Shown: positions 7,963 through 17,954, counted from the stretch's first letter. The stretch: DNA of 64,000 nt from JABDGM01 sp963738665 (GCA_963738665.1 CAVTXL010000017.1:124001-188000); one strand, 5' to 3'. A program made the numbers and translations. The notes: generated by a model from the sequence alone, not told the origin.

Positions 7963-9156
7963 CTATTGAAATCGCTTGGCCATGCGGTCGACAATCAAAC
8001 TGCCGATGTTCAGCGACGAAGTCGCGGCCGGAGAGGGCGCGTTGCAGACGCTCGTCACGTGATTGCTCTCTTCGATCAGGAAATCGTCGACTGTCTTCCC
8101 GTCGTGGTCGACCGCCTGCGCGCGGACGCCCGCCGGGGCGGTTTCGAGTTGCGATGACTCAATTTCGGGAACGAGTCGCTGCAAGGCGCGGACAAACGCA
8201 GCCTTCGACAGGCTCCGCCACATTTCGTCCGCGCCGGCCCGCCAATGCTGCGCGGCCAACTTCCAGAAGCCGCCATACGTAAGCGTTTCCGCCAACTCGC
8301 GCGGGTTGATTGTCGTTTTCGTGTAACCCTCGCGTGCGAAGGCCAGCACCGCATTCGGCCCGCATTCCATTTCGCCGCTCGTGCGGCGCGTGAAATGGAC
8401 GCCCAGGAAGGGAAACCTCGGCTCGGGCACGGGGTAGATCAGCCCACGAACCAGGTGATGAGCGGTCGGCCGCAGCGTGTAATACTCGCCGCGAAACGGC
8501 ACGATCTGCACCGGCGGCTCGGCCCCGCTCAGCCGCGCAACGTGGTCGCTGTACAACCCTGTGCAATTGACCACATGCCGCCCGGCGAATTCGCCGGCCG
8601 TTGTTTCGACGACGATTTCGTCAGCCGCGTGACGGATGGCGGTCGCCCGCGCGCCGGTGACGATCCGGCCGCCCCGTTCGTGAATCCGCTGCGCCAGCCG
8701 CGCGGCAACCTGTCCGTAATCGACAATGCCGGTCTCCGGCACATGGATGGCCGCGATGCCCGCCGCGTGCGGCTCCAGTTCGTGCAGTCGCCCCACGTCA
8801 ATCCGATCGCAACGCACGCCGTTCGCCTGGCCGTTGGCCAAAATCATCTCCAGCCGAACCAGCTCGCTGTCGTCGACGGCCACGATCACCTTGCCGCAGA
8901 TTTCAAACGGAATCTCCTCGCGGCGGCAGAAATCTTCCATCGCCAACTTACCGGCGCGGCAGTTCTGGGCCTTGAGGGAACCGGGACGATAGTAGATTCC
9001 CGAGTGGAGCACGCCCGAGTTGCGGCCCGTCTGATGACGGGCAACGGCCGACTCCTTTTCGATCACTACCGCGCTGTGGCCCGGAAACCGCTCCAGAAAA
9101 CGATACGCCGTCGCCAGCCCGACAATGCCGCCGCCGATGATGACCAGATCGTGCAG
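7963..9156 (-). CDS. lhgO: L-2-hydroxyglutarate oxidase (FAD-dependent)
   Basis: This FAD oxidoreductase of the DAO fold oxidises L-2-hydroxyglutarate to 2-oxoglutarate. Recognisable segments are HQTGRNSGVLHSGIYY, GIVDYGQVAARLA and NVKAIH-like HVPETGIVD. The FAD-binding start LVIIGGGIVGLATAYRF lies upstream of the first standard start codon (GTG at 9064-9066), and that shorter form would lack the dinucleotide fold. In the same frame the next stop is TGA at 9181-9183, and no ATG, GTG or TTG lies between. I therefore extend to the CTG at 9154-9156, giving 397 residues, close to family length (about 400). The true start is uncertain (CTG, an ATA, or a nearby indel). Confidence 0.8.
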   Translation of the reverse strand: MHDLVIIGGGIVGLATAYRFLERFPGHSAVVIEKESAVARHQTGRNSGVLHSGIYYRPGSLKAQNCRAGKLAMEDFCRREEIPFEICGKVIVAVDDSELVRLEMILANGQANGVRCDRIDVGRLHELEPHAAGIAAIHVPETGIVDYGQVAARLAQRIHERGGRIVTGARATAIRHAADEIVVETTAGEFAGRHVVNCTGLYSDHVARLSGAEPPVQIVPFRGEYYTLRPTAHHLVRGLIYPVPEPRFPFLGVHFTRRTSGEMECGPNAVLAFAREGYTKTTINPRELAETLTYGGFWKLAAQHWRAGADEMWRSLSKAAFVRALQRLVPEIESSQLETAPAGVRAQAVDHDGKTVDDFLIEESNHVTSVCNAPSPAATSSLNIGSLIVDRMAKRFQ

Positions 9157-9176
9157 CTTTCGTATTGGCGGCCGTA

Positions 9177-9749
9177 CTATTCAAGGTGCAGATGGCGCCG
9201 CAGCGCCCCTTCGGTTTCCCGGCTGATGAATCCGCGATCGGCGTATCCCTGGTGGCACTCGATGCACGACGCTTGGTTCGCTGGCCCAAGCGGTTCACCG
9301 TCCGGCAGCGACACGGACGTGAACTCCCAATCTCCAATTTGGCCCCGATGGGCTGTGCGCACCATAACCGTGGCCGCGTTTGGTTCGCGCTTGCCTGCAC
9401 CAGCAAACTTAGTTTTGACAAACTTCGAACCGATCGGATAGTCGAAATTGTCAGGATGCGAGCGGCGGTAGGCAAGTACCGTTTCGTTTGCGTAGACGAG
9501 GATTTCCGGCACACGATGGGGACCAATGTTTGGCGGCCGAACGCATAACACCATCCGCTCGAGCGGGACCGAAATCCGCCCTGTAATGCAGACAAGTTGC
9601 TCCGCGCCGCACGTCGGTTGACCAGGTAAGCCGATCGATTCAGACACCGAGCCAACACCGCATTCGGACGGCACCGACGTCACGTATTTGTAGTGCATTC
9701 GGAACAGAGCGCAAACCAGCACGCATGCGCCAACGCCAATCGCCTTCAT
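9177..9749 (-). CDS. Cytochrome P460-like haem protein
   Basis: A 190-residue protein that starts with a hydrophobic export or anchor segment (MKAIGVGACVLVCALF). The C-terminal half resembles the cytochrome P460 family: YRRSHPDNFDYPIGSKFVKT, a VMVRTAHRGQIGDWEF strand and a single c-type haem motif, CIECH, in QASCIECHQGYADRGFI. P460 proteins oxidise small nitrogen compounds, but many family members are just monohaem cytochromes. The start at 9749 is chosen because the codons upstream look non-coding. Its stop lies 18 bases from the proposed start of lhgO on the same strand. Confidence 0.65.
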   Translation of the reverse strand: MKAIGVGACVLVCALFRMHYKYVTSVPSECGVGSVSESIGLPGQPTCGAEQLVCITGRISVPLERMVLCVRPPNIGPHRVPEILVYANETVLAYRRSHPDNFDYPIGSKFVKTKFAGAGKREPNAATVMVRTAHRGQIGDWEFTSVSLPDGEPLGPANQASCIECHQGYADRGFISRETEGALRRHLHLE

Positions 9750-9980
9750 TGGAAGACCCCAGTCGTGATCGTCGAACATGCCGCGCGGCCGACAACGGTC
9801 GTCTGGAAACCACTCGCCATTATCTCCATAGTAGACCGCACTCACAGCTTTCAGATACGTGCAAATGTGCGCAGGTACGTAACAAGCATGTAAAAGACCG
9901 CGCCACTTGCCGAGCGGTATTGTGCTCGCGGGCAACAGAAGGTTGGGCTGTCCGATCCTGATTCCCACGGAGCAATGGCG

Positions 9981-11955
9981 TTACCGGCCGGGCGAAACCC
10001 GGGTGCCATTCGCTGCCGTATCAAGCTCCCGTTGCGGCTGGCCGTTTGGGGCCAAGTCACCGGCGTCAGAATCGGCTTCCCCGCCGGCACGCATTCCCGC
10101 CGCCGCCGATTTGACCGCGGCCACGCCCTCGCCAAGGCTCGTAACCAGCTTGTCCTTCGCATCCAGCGCAAAGCGCCGCTCCAACCGCTCGTCGGGAAGC
10201 GCACTCCAATAGCCCACGAGCACCCGGACATCCGGATACCGTTCGCGTAGCCGACGATACAACAGCCGGCTGCTGCGGGGAGAGCACGGAGGCAGGATTG
10301 ATATGACCACAATCTGGCTGCCCAGCTCCGCGACTTCATCGACGAGTTCGCTGGTCAGCGAATCGATAGACCCGACGTCCACGTCGAACCCCTCGGTTGC
10401 CAGCAATTGCGCAAACATTGCGCGTGCAAGTCTGATCGGCATGGTCGCGCAGCGGGATGCAGAGGACCCGGGCGCGAGTCTGTTTAACGGGTGCGGCCTG
10501 TTGCGGCGCCGCAACCTTGTCGCTTTCTTTTGTGCCGTCGTCCACGGTTCGGGACAACTCATCCACCAATTCCTCGGCAGTCTCTTCGATAAAGTCTTCC
10601 TGCTCGTCCGCCAACAGGCCGGCATGGCGATCGCGTTCGGCCAGGGCCAGGCTCGGAATCAGCACGTCGTCGTAATACTCGGCCAGGGGCGCCGATTTCA
10701 GGTATTGGTTGGCCACCTTGTGCACTTCGACGCCGTCCATCGACAGCAGCCGCTGATAGGTCCGCTCCGCCGGTGACAGGGCCGGTTGATCGCCGAACAG
10801 CACCGTGACGAACCGCAACTGCGGCACGTAATTCGCCAGCACGACCAGGCAGACCGACAGCGGCATCGCCAGCACCAGGCCGATCGGCCCCCACAGCCAC
10901 GTCCAGAAAATGGCCGCGATGATAATGCCGACGGGCGAGACGCCAATCGTGCTGCCGTACACCCAGGGCTCCACCAAATTGTTCACAACCAGCTCCAGCA
11001 CGATGTACCAGCCTAGCACCAAGAGCGGTTGCATCCAGCCGCTGGAGACGGCGGCCGACACGGCGATGGGCATGGTCGCGGCAATAATCGGCCCTACGTA
11101 GGGCAAAAACCTCAGCATGAATCCCAGCACGCCCCACATCACGGCATTGGGCACGCCAATCACCGTCAGGGCGATCGCCACGCTTGTGCCATATCCGGCG
11201 TTGATCAAAAACTGCATCCGCAGAAATCGCGTCACCCGCGTCGCCGCGTCGGTGAGGGCCTCGGTCGTGACGTGCAAGTTCGACGTGCCGAAGAGTTGTA
11301 TCAGCCGGTTCCGCTGGTCCTCTCGATTGACGAGCATGAAGATCACCAGCACCGCCACGAGGCCGGCCGTCGCCAGCGGCGCAACGAGCGGCCCCAGCCA
11401 ATCGCTGATCTGGGAGATCACCGACGACGGTCCTTCGACGAACTTTACTGGCACGGCGGGCGGTTCTCGCTCAATGTCCGCAGGCTTCGGAGTTGCAGCG
11501 GGCGGCTCCGTTGCCCCGCCCTCGTTAGCCGTTGCACCCTCAGTCGATTTCGCCGTCTTACTGGCAATCTCCTTGCTGAGATCTTCCAGCGTGGTGGCCG
11601 CTTTGCTGATCGGGCCGGACCCGCTCACGACCGCGCTGACCTTGGCCACGATGTTGCCCTTATACGTTTGCAGCTTGGTGCTGAGGTCCAGGGCCTGCAG
11701 CGACACAACCCAAATCAACACACCAATGACGCAAAACGCCAAACAAACCACGGCCAGCACTGAGGGAATCCGGGGCAATCCCCACCGCTCCAGCCGATTG
11801 GCAAGCGGCGTCAGCAAGAAGCTAAGCAGCACCGCCAGCGCCAGCGGCAACAGCACTTCTTTGGCGAAGTACAGTGCCGCGATGATCACCACGGCCGCAA
11901 CTAGGCCAAACAGCGGCGAGGACGGGTTGCGGGTGCGCGTACGGGGCGTGGGCAT
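9981..11955 (-). CDS. AI-2E-family membrane permease with C-terminal domain, frameshifted
   Basis: The first ~440 residues form an AI-2E/PerM-type permease: about eight membrane segments, the family segment FLMLRFLPYVGPIIAAT-like near the middle, and a Pro/Ala/Thr-rich loop (about residues 130-175). Near 10429-10438 the frame shifts. The previous frame ends in unrelated residues, while the next frame resumes immediately with ARAMFAQLLATEGFDVDVGS and QIVVISILPP, a Rossmann-like C-terminal domain that follows RVLCIPLRDHAD. Adding two bases (or dropping one) restores a ~657-residue protein. The family exports small molecules or ions; the AI-2 role is proven in few cases. The domain resembles a B12-binding fold without its DxHxxG motif. 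Confidence 0.75.
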
Positions 11956-12043
11956 AGATACTCAAAATTGCTTGAATCGAAGTTTCGAGCGGAAAACTAC
12001 ACTGGGTGTGCAAGTCTCGCGCCAACGGGCCCGAATCGCCAGT

Positions 12044-12928
12044 TCACCACTCCACCTGCCCCAGCGCGAAATCGGGAAACGCATCACGGCCGATCAGTTG
12101 GCAGTCGTTCAGCGGCGCAAAGTCCTGTGCGGCCCCGGTAAACCGGCCGTTAGTGATGATTGCACAGGCGTCGCAACCTTCGCGTTCGCGGAGAGCGATC
12201 GCCTGCCGCACCGCCTCGCTATTGATTGCTTCCCGCGCTGTCCTCACGATTGCCGCCACGCGCCGGGAGCCGAATTCGATTACGAGTTCGGCTCCATTGT
12301 CGAGCCGCCCGCGCCGCTCGACCGTCGCCCCCAGCGTGCGGCATACTTCGACGACAAAATCTTCCCATTCGGCGCTCGACATTGTTTTCCAGCGGCGCTG
12401 GAGCAGTGCCGCCTTCTGCACGCGCCCCGAGGCCATCTTCGCCCGCCGCTCTTCGACAAGCTGCTGCAAGCGATTCTTCACTTCGGTCAGGCGCTCATAG
12501 GCCTCCTTGAAGTGAGCATTCGCGACGTTCGAATTCGACGCGGCTTCCGCGATTGCCGCCTGCAATAGATCATCGGCCGGGCGATTGAACAACGAATACA
12601 GCAGCGCAGCCGTGCCGCCGGCGGCGACGAGCAAGCACACCAGCGCAGCGCTGATCCAACCGGTGATCAAACCCACGAGCATAAACGCCACGAAGCCTAC
12701 CAAGGCGGACAGCACGGTCAGCATGACCACCCGCCCCTGTTGCCACTTCTTAGCGAACGTCCGCGCCTTGAGAGCAGACTTCAAATACCACTTCCGCCGT
12801 ATGGCGCTGGCCACCACCTGGCTGCGCTTTTTACGCTGATCCTCCAACACGGCCTGCTCGGCTTCCAGATGCTCAATCTCACGATTGAGCGCGGCAAGCT
12901 CGGCTTCGGGCGGGGGAGTCGAAGGCAT
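12044..12928 (-). CDS. Membrane-anchored Mrr-like (restriction endonuclease fold) protein
   Basis: A 294-residue protein with three parts: a basic N-terminal coiled coil (residues 1-60), two adjacent membrane segments (about 69-90 and 94-113), a second helical linker, and a C-terminal Mrr_cat-like domain from about residue 185 (WEDFVVEVCRTLGATVERRGR, GAELVIEFGSRRVAAIVR, CDACAIITNGRFTGAAQDFA). The fold match is good, but the usual catalytic D...QxK is replaced by GAEL...AIVR, so nuclease activity is doubtful. It lies between the permease and msrB, all on the minus strand. Confidence 0.65.
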   Translation of the reverse strand: MPSTPPPEAELAALNREIEHLEAEQAVLEDQRKKRSQVVASAIRRKWYLKSALKARTFAKKWQQGRVVMLTVLSALVGFVAFMLVGLITGWISAALVCLLVAAGGTAALLYSLFNRPADDLLQAAIAEAASNSNVANAHFKEAYERLTEVKNRLQQLVEERRAKMASGRVQKAALLQRRWKTMSSAEWEDFVVEVCRTLGATVERRGRLDNGAELVIEFGSRRVAAIVRTAREAINSEAVRQAIALREREGCDACAIITNGRFTGAAQDFAPLNDCQLIGRDAFPDFALGQVEW

Positions 12929-12985
12929 ACGTCCAACGTAGTTGCGGACATGAGTCGTGGCAATTCCGCAGGGATCGAATCATTA

Positions 12986-13160
12986 AGCCCAGGGTTGGTC
13001 GCCTTGGCGACCTACCCTGGTCCAAAGGTTTCATCACAATCGCAACCCTGAAAGGGTTGCAATCACCACGAATCGTTGATACCTACCCTTTCAGGGCCGC
13101 CAGCCGAAATCGGCCTAGGGTCCGGGGTAGATCGCTTCGCGATCAACCCCGGCCGGATCG
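12986..13160. repeat. Cluster of intergenic hairpins (CCCTGAAAGGG family)
   Basis: Three strong hairpins lie in a row. One is a 15-bp stem (one mismatch) at 12989-13003/13006-13020 with a TT loop. The second is a perfect 8-bp stem GCAACCCT-GAA-AGGGTTGC at 13042-13060. The third, near 13121-13151, has GGGGTAGATCGC facing GCGATCAACCCC. A related CCCTGAAAGGGC cluster lies at 52443-52680. No gene is present. Confidence 0.6.
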
Positions 13161-13201
13161 ATATGATCCTTTCAGGATTGGAGCGGCCCCTGACCTTCGC
13201 G

Positions 13202-13732
13202 TCATTTCTGCTTCCCCTGCGGCTGAAATTTCAGCGACGCCGAATTGACGCAGTACCGCAAGCCGGTCGGCCGTGGCCCGTCGGGAAAGACGTGCCCCAG
13301 GTGTGCGCCGCAGTTGTGGCAAGTGATCTCCTCCCGAATCATGCCGTGGCTGGTGTCACGAGCTGTGTCGATGTTCTTGTCGCTGGTCGCCGCGTAAAAA
13401 CTGGGCCAGCCGCAGCCGCTGTCGAACTTGGTTTCCGACGCAAACAGCTCGGCTCCACAGCAGACACAGCGGTACATCCCAGCCTCGTGATGATCCCAAT
13501 ATTCGCCCGAAAACGCGGGCTCGGTCCCCTTTTGACGGGCAACGTAGAATTGTTCCGGAGTCAATTCGGCCCGCCACTGGTCGTCGGTCTTTTCGATATT
13601 GTTCTGCATAGACGTTTTGTTTGGCATAGTGAAAGGATGCGACAATGCGAGTAGGATGAAAGGCAGAAGTGCAATCGCAAGCAGGCTTGCCACTGCGACT
13701 GCGCTCGCCAAGTTTGGAATTCGCCGCCTCAT
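13202..13732 (-). CDS. msrB: Peptide-methionine (R)-S-oxide reductase, exported
   Basis: This 176-residue MsrB reduces methionine-R-sulfoxide in proteins. It has both zinc-binding CxxC pairs (CVCC and CHNC), the GCGWPSF motif, and the catalytic Cys in GLRYCVNSASL. An N-terminal hydrophobic segment (about residues 8-31) suggests export or membrane anchoring, so it would repair envelope proteins. It is divergent from sufS by 30 bases. Confidence 0.93.
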   Translation of the reverse strand: MRRRIPNLASAVAVASLLAIALLPFILLALSHPFTMPNKTSMQNNIEKTDDQWRAELTPEQFYVARQKGTEPAFSGEYWDHHEAGMYRCVCCGAELFASETKFDSGCGWPSFYAATSDKNIDTARDTSHGMIREEITCHNCGAHLGHVFPDGPRPTGLRYCVNSASLKFQPQGKQK

Positions 13733-13762
13733 TGTCTCAGACGATAGTCCTGGCCTGGAACC

Positions 13763-15077
13763 ATGGGAATTATAACCGCTCCGAAAAGCTCAAGCACCTC
13801 GAAACCGCCAGCGATCGACCGCAGCCAACTCCTGCCCGAGTCGCTGCGCGACGATTTCCCGATTCTCCAGCAACAGGTGCATGGCGACCGGCCGCTGGTG
13901 TTCCTGGACAATGCGGCCAGCACCCAGCGACCCCGCCAGGTGATCGAAGTCCTCCGCCGCGTCTACGAACGCGACTACGCGAACGTTCACCGCGGCATCC
14001 ACACGCTTAGCGAGCGGGCTACTGCGCAGTACGAAGAGGCCCGCGAAAAGGTGCAGGCCTTCATCGGGGCCGCCAGCAGCCGTGAGATTGTCTTCACCTC
14101 CGGCTCGACTGACAGCATCAACACGGTCGCCCGCAGTTGGGGCGACGCCAACATCCACACTGGCGACGAGATTCTGCTCAGCGTGATGGAGCACCACTCG
14201 AACCTCGTCCCCTGGCAGCAATTGGCCGAGCGGAGCGGCGCCGTCCTGCGCCACATCCCGATTACCGACGACGGGCAGTTGATACTCGACTCGCTGGACA
14301 CGCTCCTGACGTTCCGCACCAAGCTCGTCGCCGTGGCCAGCGTCTCGAACGTCCTCGGCACGGTGAACCCGATCGCCGAAATCACTCGCCGCGCCCACGC
14401 GGCCGGCGCGCTGATGCTGGTCGACGCGGCCCAAAGCGTGCCCCACTTGGCCACGAGCGTCGCCGAGTGGGACGCCGATTTCATCGCCTTCAGCGGCCAC
14501 AAGATGCTGGGCCCCAGCGGCATCGGCGTCCTCTACGGCCGCGAGGCGCTGCTCGACGCGATGCCCCCCTTCCGCGGCGGCGGCAGCATGATCAACCGCG
14601 TCTACCTCGATCGCTTCACGCCCGCCGAGCTGCCGGCCAAGTTCGAGGCCGGCACTCCGCCGATCGCGCCGGCGATCGCGCTGGGCGCGGCGATCGACTA
14701 TTTAAACCACATCGGCATGTCGGCCGTCGCCCGGCACGAGCATGAACTCGTCCGCTACGCCTACGAGCGGCTCAGCGAAATTGACGGTCTGCGGATCCTC
14801 GGCCCGCTGCCCGACGGGCGCGCCGGCCTCATCAGCTTTACGCTGCGCCGAGCCCCACGCCCACGACGTCGCCCAACTGCTCGACCAGCAAGGCATTGCC
14901 GTCCGTGCCGGCCACCATTGCACCCAGCCGCTACACGACCGGCTGGGCATCACGGCCAGCACCCGGGCCAGCTTTTACATCTACAACACGCCGGCAGAAG
15001 TCGACCTCTTGGTCGCAGTGCTGGCCCAGATCCGCGACCGCTTCCGCCCCCGCGGCCGCAAGCGCAAGCGTGCGTAG
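13763..15077 (+). CDS. sufS: Cysteine desulfurase SufS, frameshifted
   Basis: This PLP enzyme takes sulfur from cysteine for Fe-S cluster assembly. The N-terminal part is textbook SufS: VFLDNAASTQRPRQV, NVHRGIHTLSERAT, and the PLP lysine in FSGHKMLGPSGIGVLYG. At 14845-14849 (CTGCGCCGAG) the frame breaks after LISFTL. The next frame continues with AEPHAHDVAQLLDQQGIAVRAGHHC, which carries the catalytic Cys, and ends at 15077. Inserting GC to make CGCGCC restores one ~438-residue protein. The unmended frame would run into unrelated sequence. No other suf genes are in view. Confidence 0.9.
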
Positions 15078-15094
15078 TGCGATCGATCTCCGTA

Positions 15095-15121
15095 GGTGTG
15101 TCGAGCGCCGCGAGACACACC
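15095..15121. repeat. Hairpin downstream of sufS
   Basis: GGTGTGTC (15095-15102) and GACACACC (15114-15121) form a perfect 8-bp stem 17 bases after the sufS stop. It may end the sufS transcript, but there is no T run. The remaining ~310 bases before the next gene show nothing else that I can support. Confidence 0.45.
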
Positions 15122-15432
15122 ACGGATGGGTTGTCGCGCTTGTGGAATCCCCATCGACCGCGACACCCCAAGGTACCAACGGTGGGCCTCGGCGGCCACG
15201 AAGCACCCTTCGTCGTCGTTCATGTTCGCCCCAAGCCAGCACTGCCAGCCCCTCTTCAGCCAGGGCTTCGCGGCGAAACTTTGCCGTTTATTCCACTGGC
15301 ACGCAAGATATCGGTTCTGTCGGCCGATTCGATGCTTACAGGTATTCGTACACTAGCCACCGCAAAAGCGGCCCGGTTCGGCGCCGGCGCTCGTTTTCCT
15401 TTCGTTACGCCGACGAATTGAGGATTCACAGA

Positions 15433-16668
15433 ATGCTTCGCCTATCGATCGATTGGCGGCTGGCAGCCAAGGCCGCCCTGCTCGCCACGAGCACTATGGG
15501 ATTTCAAGCCACCACGTTCGGCCAAGAGCGCAAAGCGCTCCGCGTTCCGGAAGCGTTTTCCAGCGACGCCGCGGCGGCCCACACGATGCGGCTCGACGAA
15601 CGTGACGGAACCGGCGCCGCGTCCGTCGAAACCGTGATCGAGCGCTACCCCGACGGCAAGGCCCGCATCGAGCGCCAAGTCGCCCTCGATACGCAGGGGA
15701 ACTACGTCAACCACGGCACCTGGAAGATGTGGGGCAATGACGGCAAAGCCCTGGCCGAAGGCCAATACGATATGGGCAAGCACGTCGGCACCTGGACCCG
15801 CTGGCTCGATCGCAAGGATTCGTCCGTACTGAACGCCGAGCCGTTCCGCCAATTCAAGCCGCCGTTCGTCTCGCAGGTGACGTTCGTCAATGACCAGATG
15901 GACGGCCAATGGCTGATTGTCGACGCCGATCAGCGGCAGTGCATGGGAATCTCAATCAGTGGCGGCAAACGCAACGGCCAGGCCATCACCTGGCTGCCCA
16001 ACGGCCGCATCCTGCGTCAAGAAAACTACGATCACGGCGTGCCAACCGGCGACGTGCTGGAGATTAATCGCACGGCTGCCAACGTCCCGGCCGCCAATCA
16101 AAAAGGCGAAAAGACTGTCGGCGACATGAAAGTCGTGGCCACGTACGCCGACGGCCGCCGAGTCACCACCAAGACGGCGAACTACCCGAACCGCAAGAAA
16201 CAAAGTGAGGAGATGTACCTCGCCGCGCCCACGGTGCAGCAAACTCAGGACGATTTCTGGAACTTGAAGTTTGCCGATTACCACGCCGAAGGTCAGGACA
16301 TGCGCCACGGCCCGTCACGGTCGTGGTACGACAACGGCAAGCCCCGCCACGAAGGCAATTACGATCACGACAAGAAGGACGGCATGTTCACCTTCTGGCA
16401 CGCCAACGGCCAGATGGCAGCCACCGGCGAATACAAGAACGACAAGCCGGTCGGAGCCTGGGTCTGGTGGCATGAAAACGGCATCAAGGCGGCCTTCGGC
16501 GAGTTCAAAGAGGGCTACCTCGTCGGCCAATGGCGCTGGTGGGGTGAAGACGGTCAGCTCGCCAAGCAAAAAACGTATGACGGCAGTGAAAACGTGACGG
16601 CCGAACAAGGCGACGCAGACGTTGACGTCAGCGTCCGGCCGACGCCGGCCAAGAAGGCCCCGCGGTAA
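15433..16668 (+). CDS. YwqK/MORN_2-repeat exported protein
   Basis: A 411-residue protein with a signal peptide ending near ATTFGQ. It is composed of repeated ~23-residue units of the type G-x-W-x-W-W/Y-x-N/E-D/N-G-x-x-x-x-E-G-x-Y, for example HGTWKMWGNDGKALAEGQYD, GMFTFWHANGQMAATGEYK and AWVWWHENGIKAAFGEF. These match the MORN_2 repeat of YwqK. Such proteins are surface or periplasmic beta-repeat proteins of unknown role; the B. subtilis YwqK is an antitoxin, but the planctomycete members are exported. An AGGATT ribosome site precedes the ATG. Longer upstream in-frame sequence is rejected. Confidence 0.75.
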   Translation: MLRLSIDWRLAAKAALLATSTMGFQATTFGQERKALRVPEAFSSDAAAAHTMRLDERDGTGAASVETVIERYPDGKARIERQVALDTQGNYVNHGTWKMWGNDGKALAEGQYDMGKHVGTWTRWLDRKDSSVLNAEPFRQFKPPFVSQVTFVNDQMDGQWLIVDADQRQCMGISISGGKRNGQAITWLPNGRILRQENYDHGVPTGDVLEINRTAANVPAANQKGEKTVGDMKVVATYADGRRVTTKTANYPNRKKQSEEMYLAAPTVQQTQDDFWNLKFADYHAEGQDMRHGPSRSWYDNGKPRHEGNYDHDKKDGMFTFWHANGQMAATGEYKNDKPVGAWVWWHENGIKAAFGEFKEGYLVGQWRWWGEDGQLAKQKTYDGSENVTAEQGDADVDVSVRPTPAKKAPR

Positions 16669-16680
16669 GCCTCTTCACCC

Positions 16681-16705
16681 GGCCCTCTCCTTCGAGGAGA
16701 GGGCC
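16681..16705. repeat. Perfect GGCCCTCTCC/GGAGAGGGCC hairpin
   Basis: A perfect 10-bp stem with a 5-base loop begins 12 bases after the stop of the YwqK-repeat gene. It belongs to the CCCTCTCC repeat family found at several intergenic sites here and could serve as a terminator. Between 16706 and 17065 I see no gene. Confidence 0.55.
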
Positions 16706-17065
16706 GGGGCGAGCGCGAAAAATACCCAATCCGCGCACTTTGGCCTTGCTCCGGCAAATGCACCCGCGGCGGAATCCGAACGAAGCCACGGTTTTGTATC
16801 GATACCCGATGTGGGGCAAATTGCCAAACGTGGCGATTGCACCAGCACTTGAGCGGCGCGCTCGGCTGAAGACTTCGCGAGCCAGATTCAACCGATCGCG
16901 GAGCAGCATTTTCCGCTTTCTTCCGACCTTGACGACCTTCACGTTCTGAAAGCTGGTCACTTTCGCGGCCAACGCCGATGTCCCTTTTTCGTAGGGGAGA
17001 TTTTGTCGGTATGGTAGGACTGCTTGTCTGGTTCCGAACATCGGACAGCAGTACTAGAAATGCCA

Positions 17066-17929
17066 TCACTTCTCCAGCGCCTCCGCCGCCGCCATCGTGT
17101 TCCGCAGCAGCATCGCAATCGTCAGCGGCCCCACGCCGCCCGGCACCGGTGTTATCGCCCCTGCCAACTCGCGCACCGCAGGGAAATCGACGTCGCCAAC
17201 CAGGCCCTCGTCCGTGTGGTTGATCCCCACGTCGACCACCACAGCCCCCGGCTGCACCATCTCGGCCGTGATGAACTTCGGCCTGCCGATCGCCGCTATC
17301 AATATATCGGCTTGCCGCGTGATCGCCCCCAGATTACGCGAGCGGCTGTGGCACAGGGTGACCGTCGCGTCGCCCCCCTTGCCCTTCTGCGACAACATGA
17401 TCGACAGCGGCCGCCCCACGATGTCACTGCGGCCCACAATCACCACGTGCCGCCCGGCGATCTCGACGTCGTTGCGCAGCAGCAATTGCTGAACGCCCTG
17501 CGGCGTACACGGCAAAAATCGCGGTCGCCCTTGCACCAGCCGCCCCACGTTTTCTGGGTGAAACGCATCTACGTCCTTGACCGGGCTGACGGCCAACAGC
17601 ACCCGCGACGGATCGAACTGCGGCGGCAGCGGCAGTTGCACCAGAATGCCGTGCACCTCGTTGTCCTTGTTTAGCTTGGCGACCAGCTTGAGCAGTTCCT
17701 CCGCCGGCACGTCGGCCGGCAGCCGATGCAGTTGGCTCTCAATGCCGACCGCCTCACAGGCCTTCCGCTTGTTGCGGACATACACTTCGCTGGCCGAATT
17801 TTCGCCCACCAGCACCGCGGCCAGGCACGGCACGACGCCGTTGTTCTGTATGAACTCAACAACTTCCTCGGCCAGCTCCGAGCGAATCTGCAGCGCCAAC
17901 TTTTTGCCATCAAGAATTGTCGCACTCAT
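17066..17929 (-). CDS. folD: Bifunctional methylene-THF dehydrogenase/cyclohydrolase
   Basis: A 287-residue FolD that interconverts methylene-, methenyl- and 10-formyl-tetrahydrofolate. Both signature blocks are present: VYVRNKRKACEAVGIE with the active-site Lys, and the NADP block VIVGRSDIVGRP, plus TPVPGGVGPLTIAML near the C-terminus. Length and start fit the family (280-300 residues). It is monocistronic as far as can be seen. Confidence 0.96.
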   Translation of the reverse strand: MSATILDGKKLALQIRSELAEEVVEFIQNNGVVPCLAAVLVGENSASEVYVRNKRKACEAVGIESQLHRLPADVPAEELLKLVAKLNKDNEVHGILVQLPLPPQFDPSRVLLAVSPVKDVDAFHPENVGRLVQGRPRFLPCTPQGVQQLLLRNDVEIAGRHVVIVGRSDIVGRPLSIMLSQKGKGGDATVTLCHSRSRNLGAITRQADILIAAIGRPKFITAEMVQPGAVVVDVGINHTDEGLVGDVDFPAVRELAGAITPVPGGVGPLTIAMLLRNTMAAAEALEK

Positions 17930-17954
17930 ATGCTGGCAATAATCCCGTTGGAGC

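Noticed and set aside
8245..9441. Long plus-strand frame (398 codons) opposite lhgO
   Set aside because: No family resemblance and rich in Arg/Pro/His, as expected from the complement of a GC-rich gene; the minus strand carries recognisable FAD-enzyme motifs.
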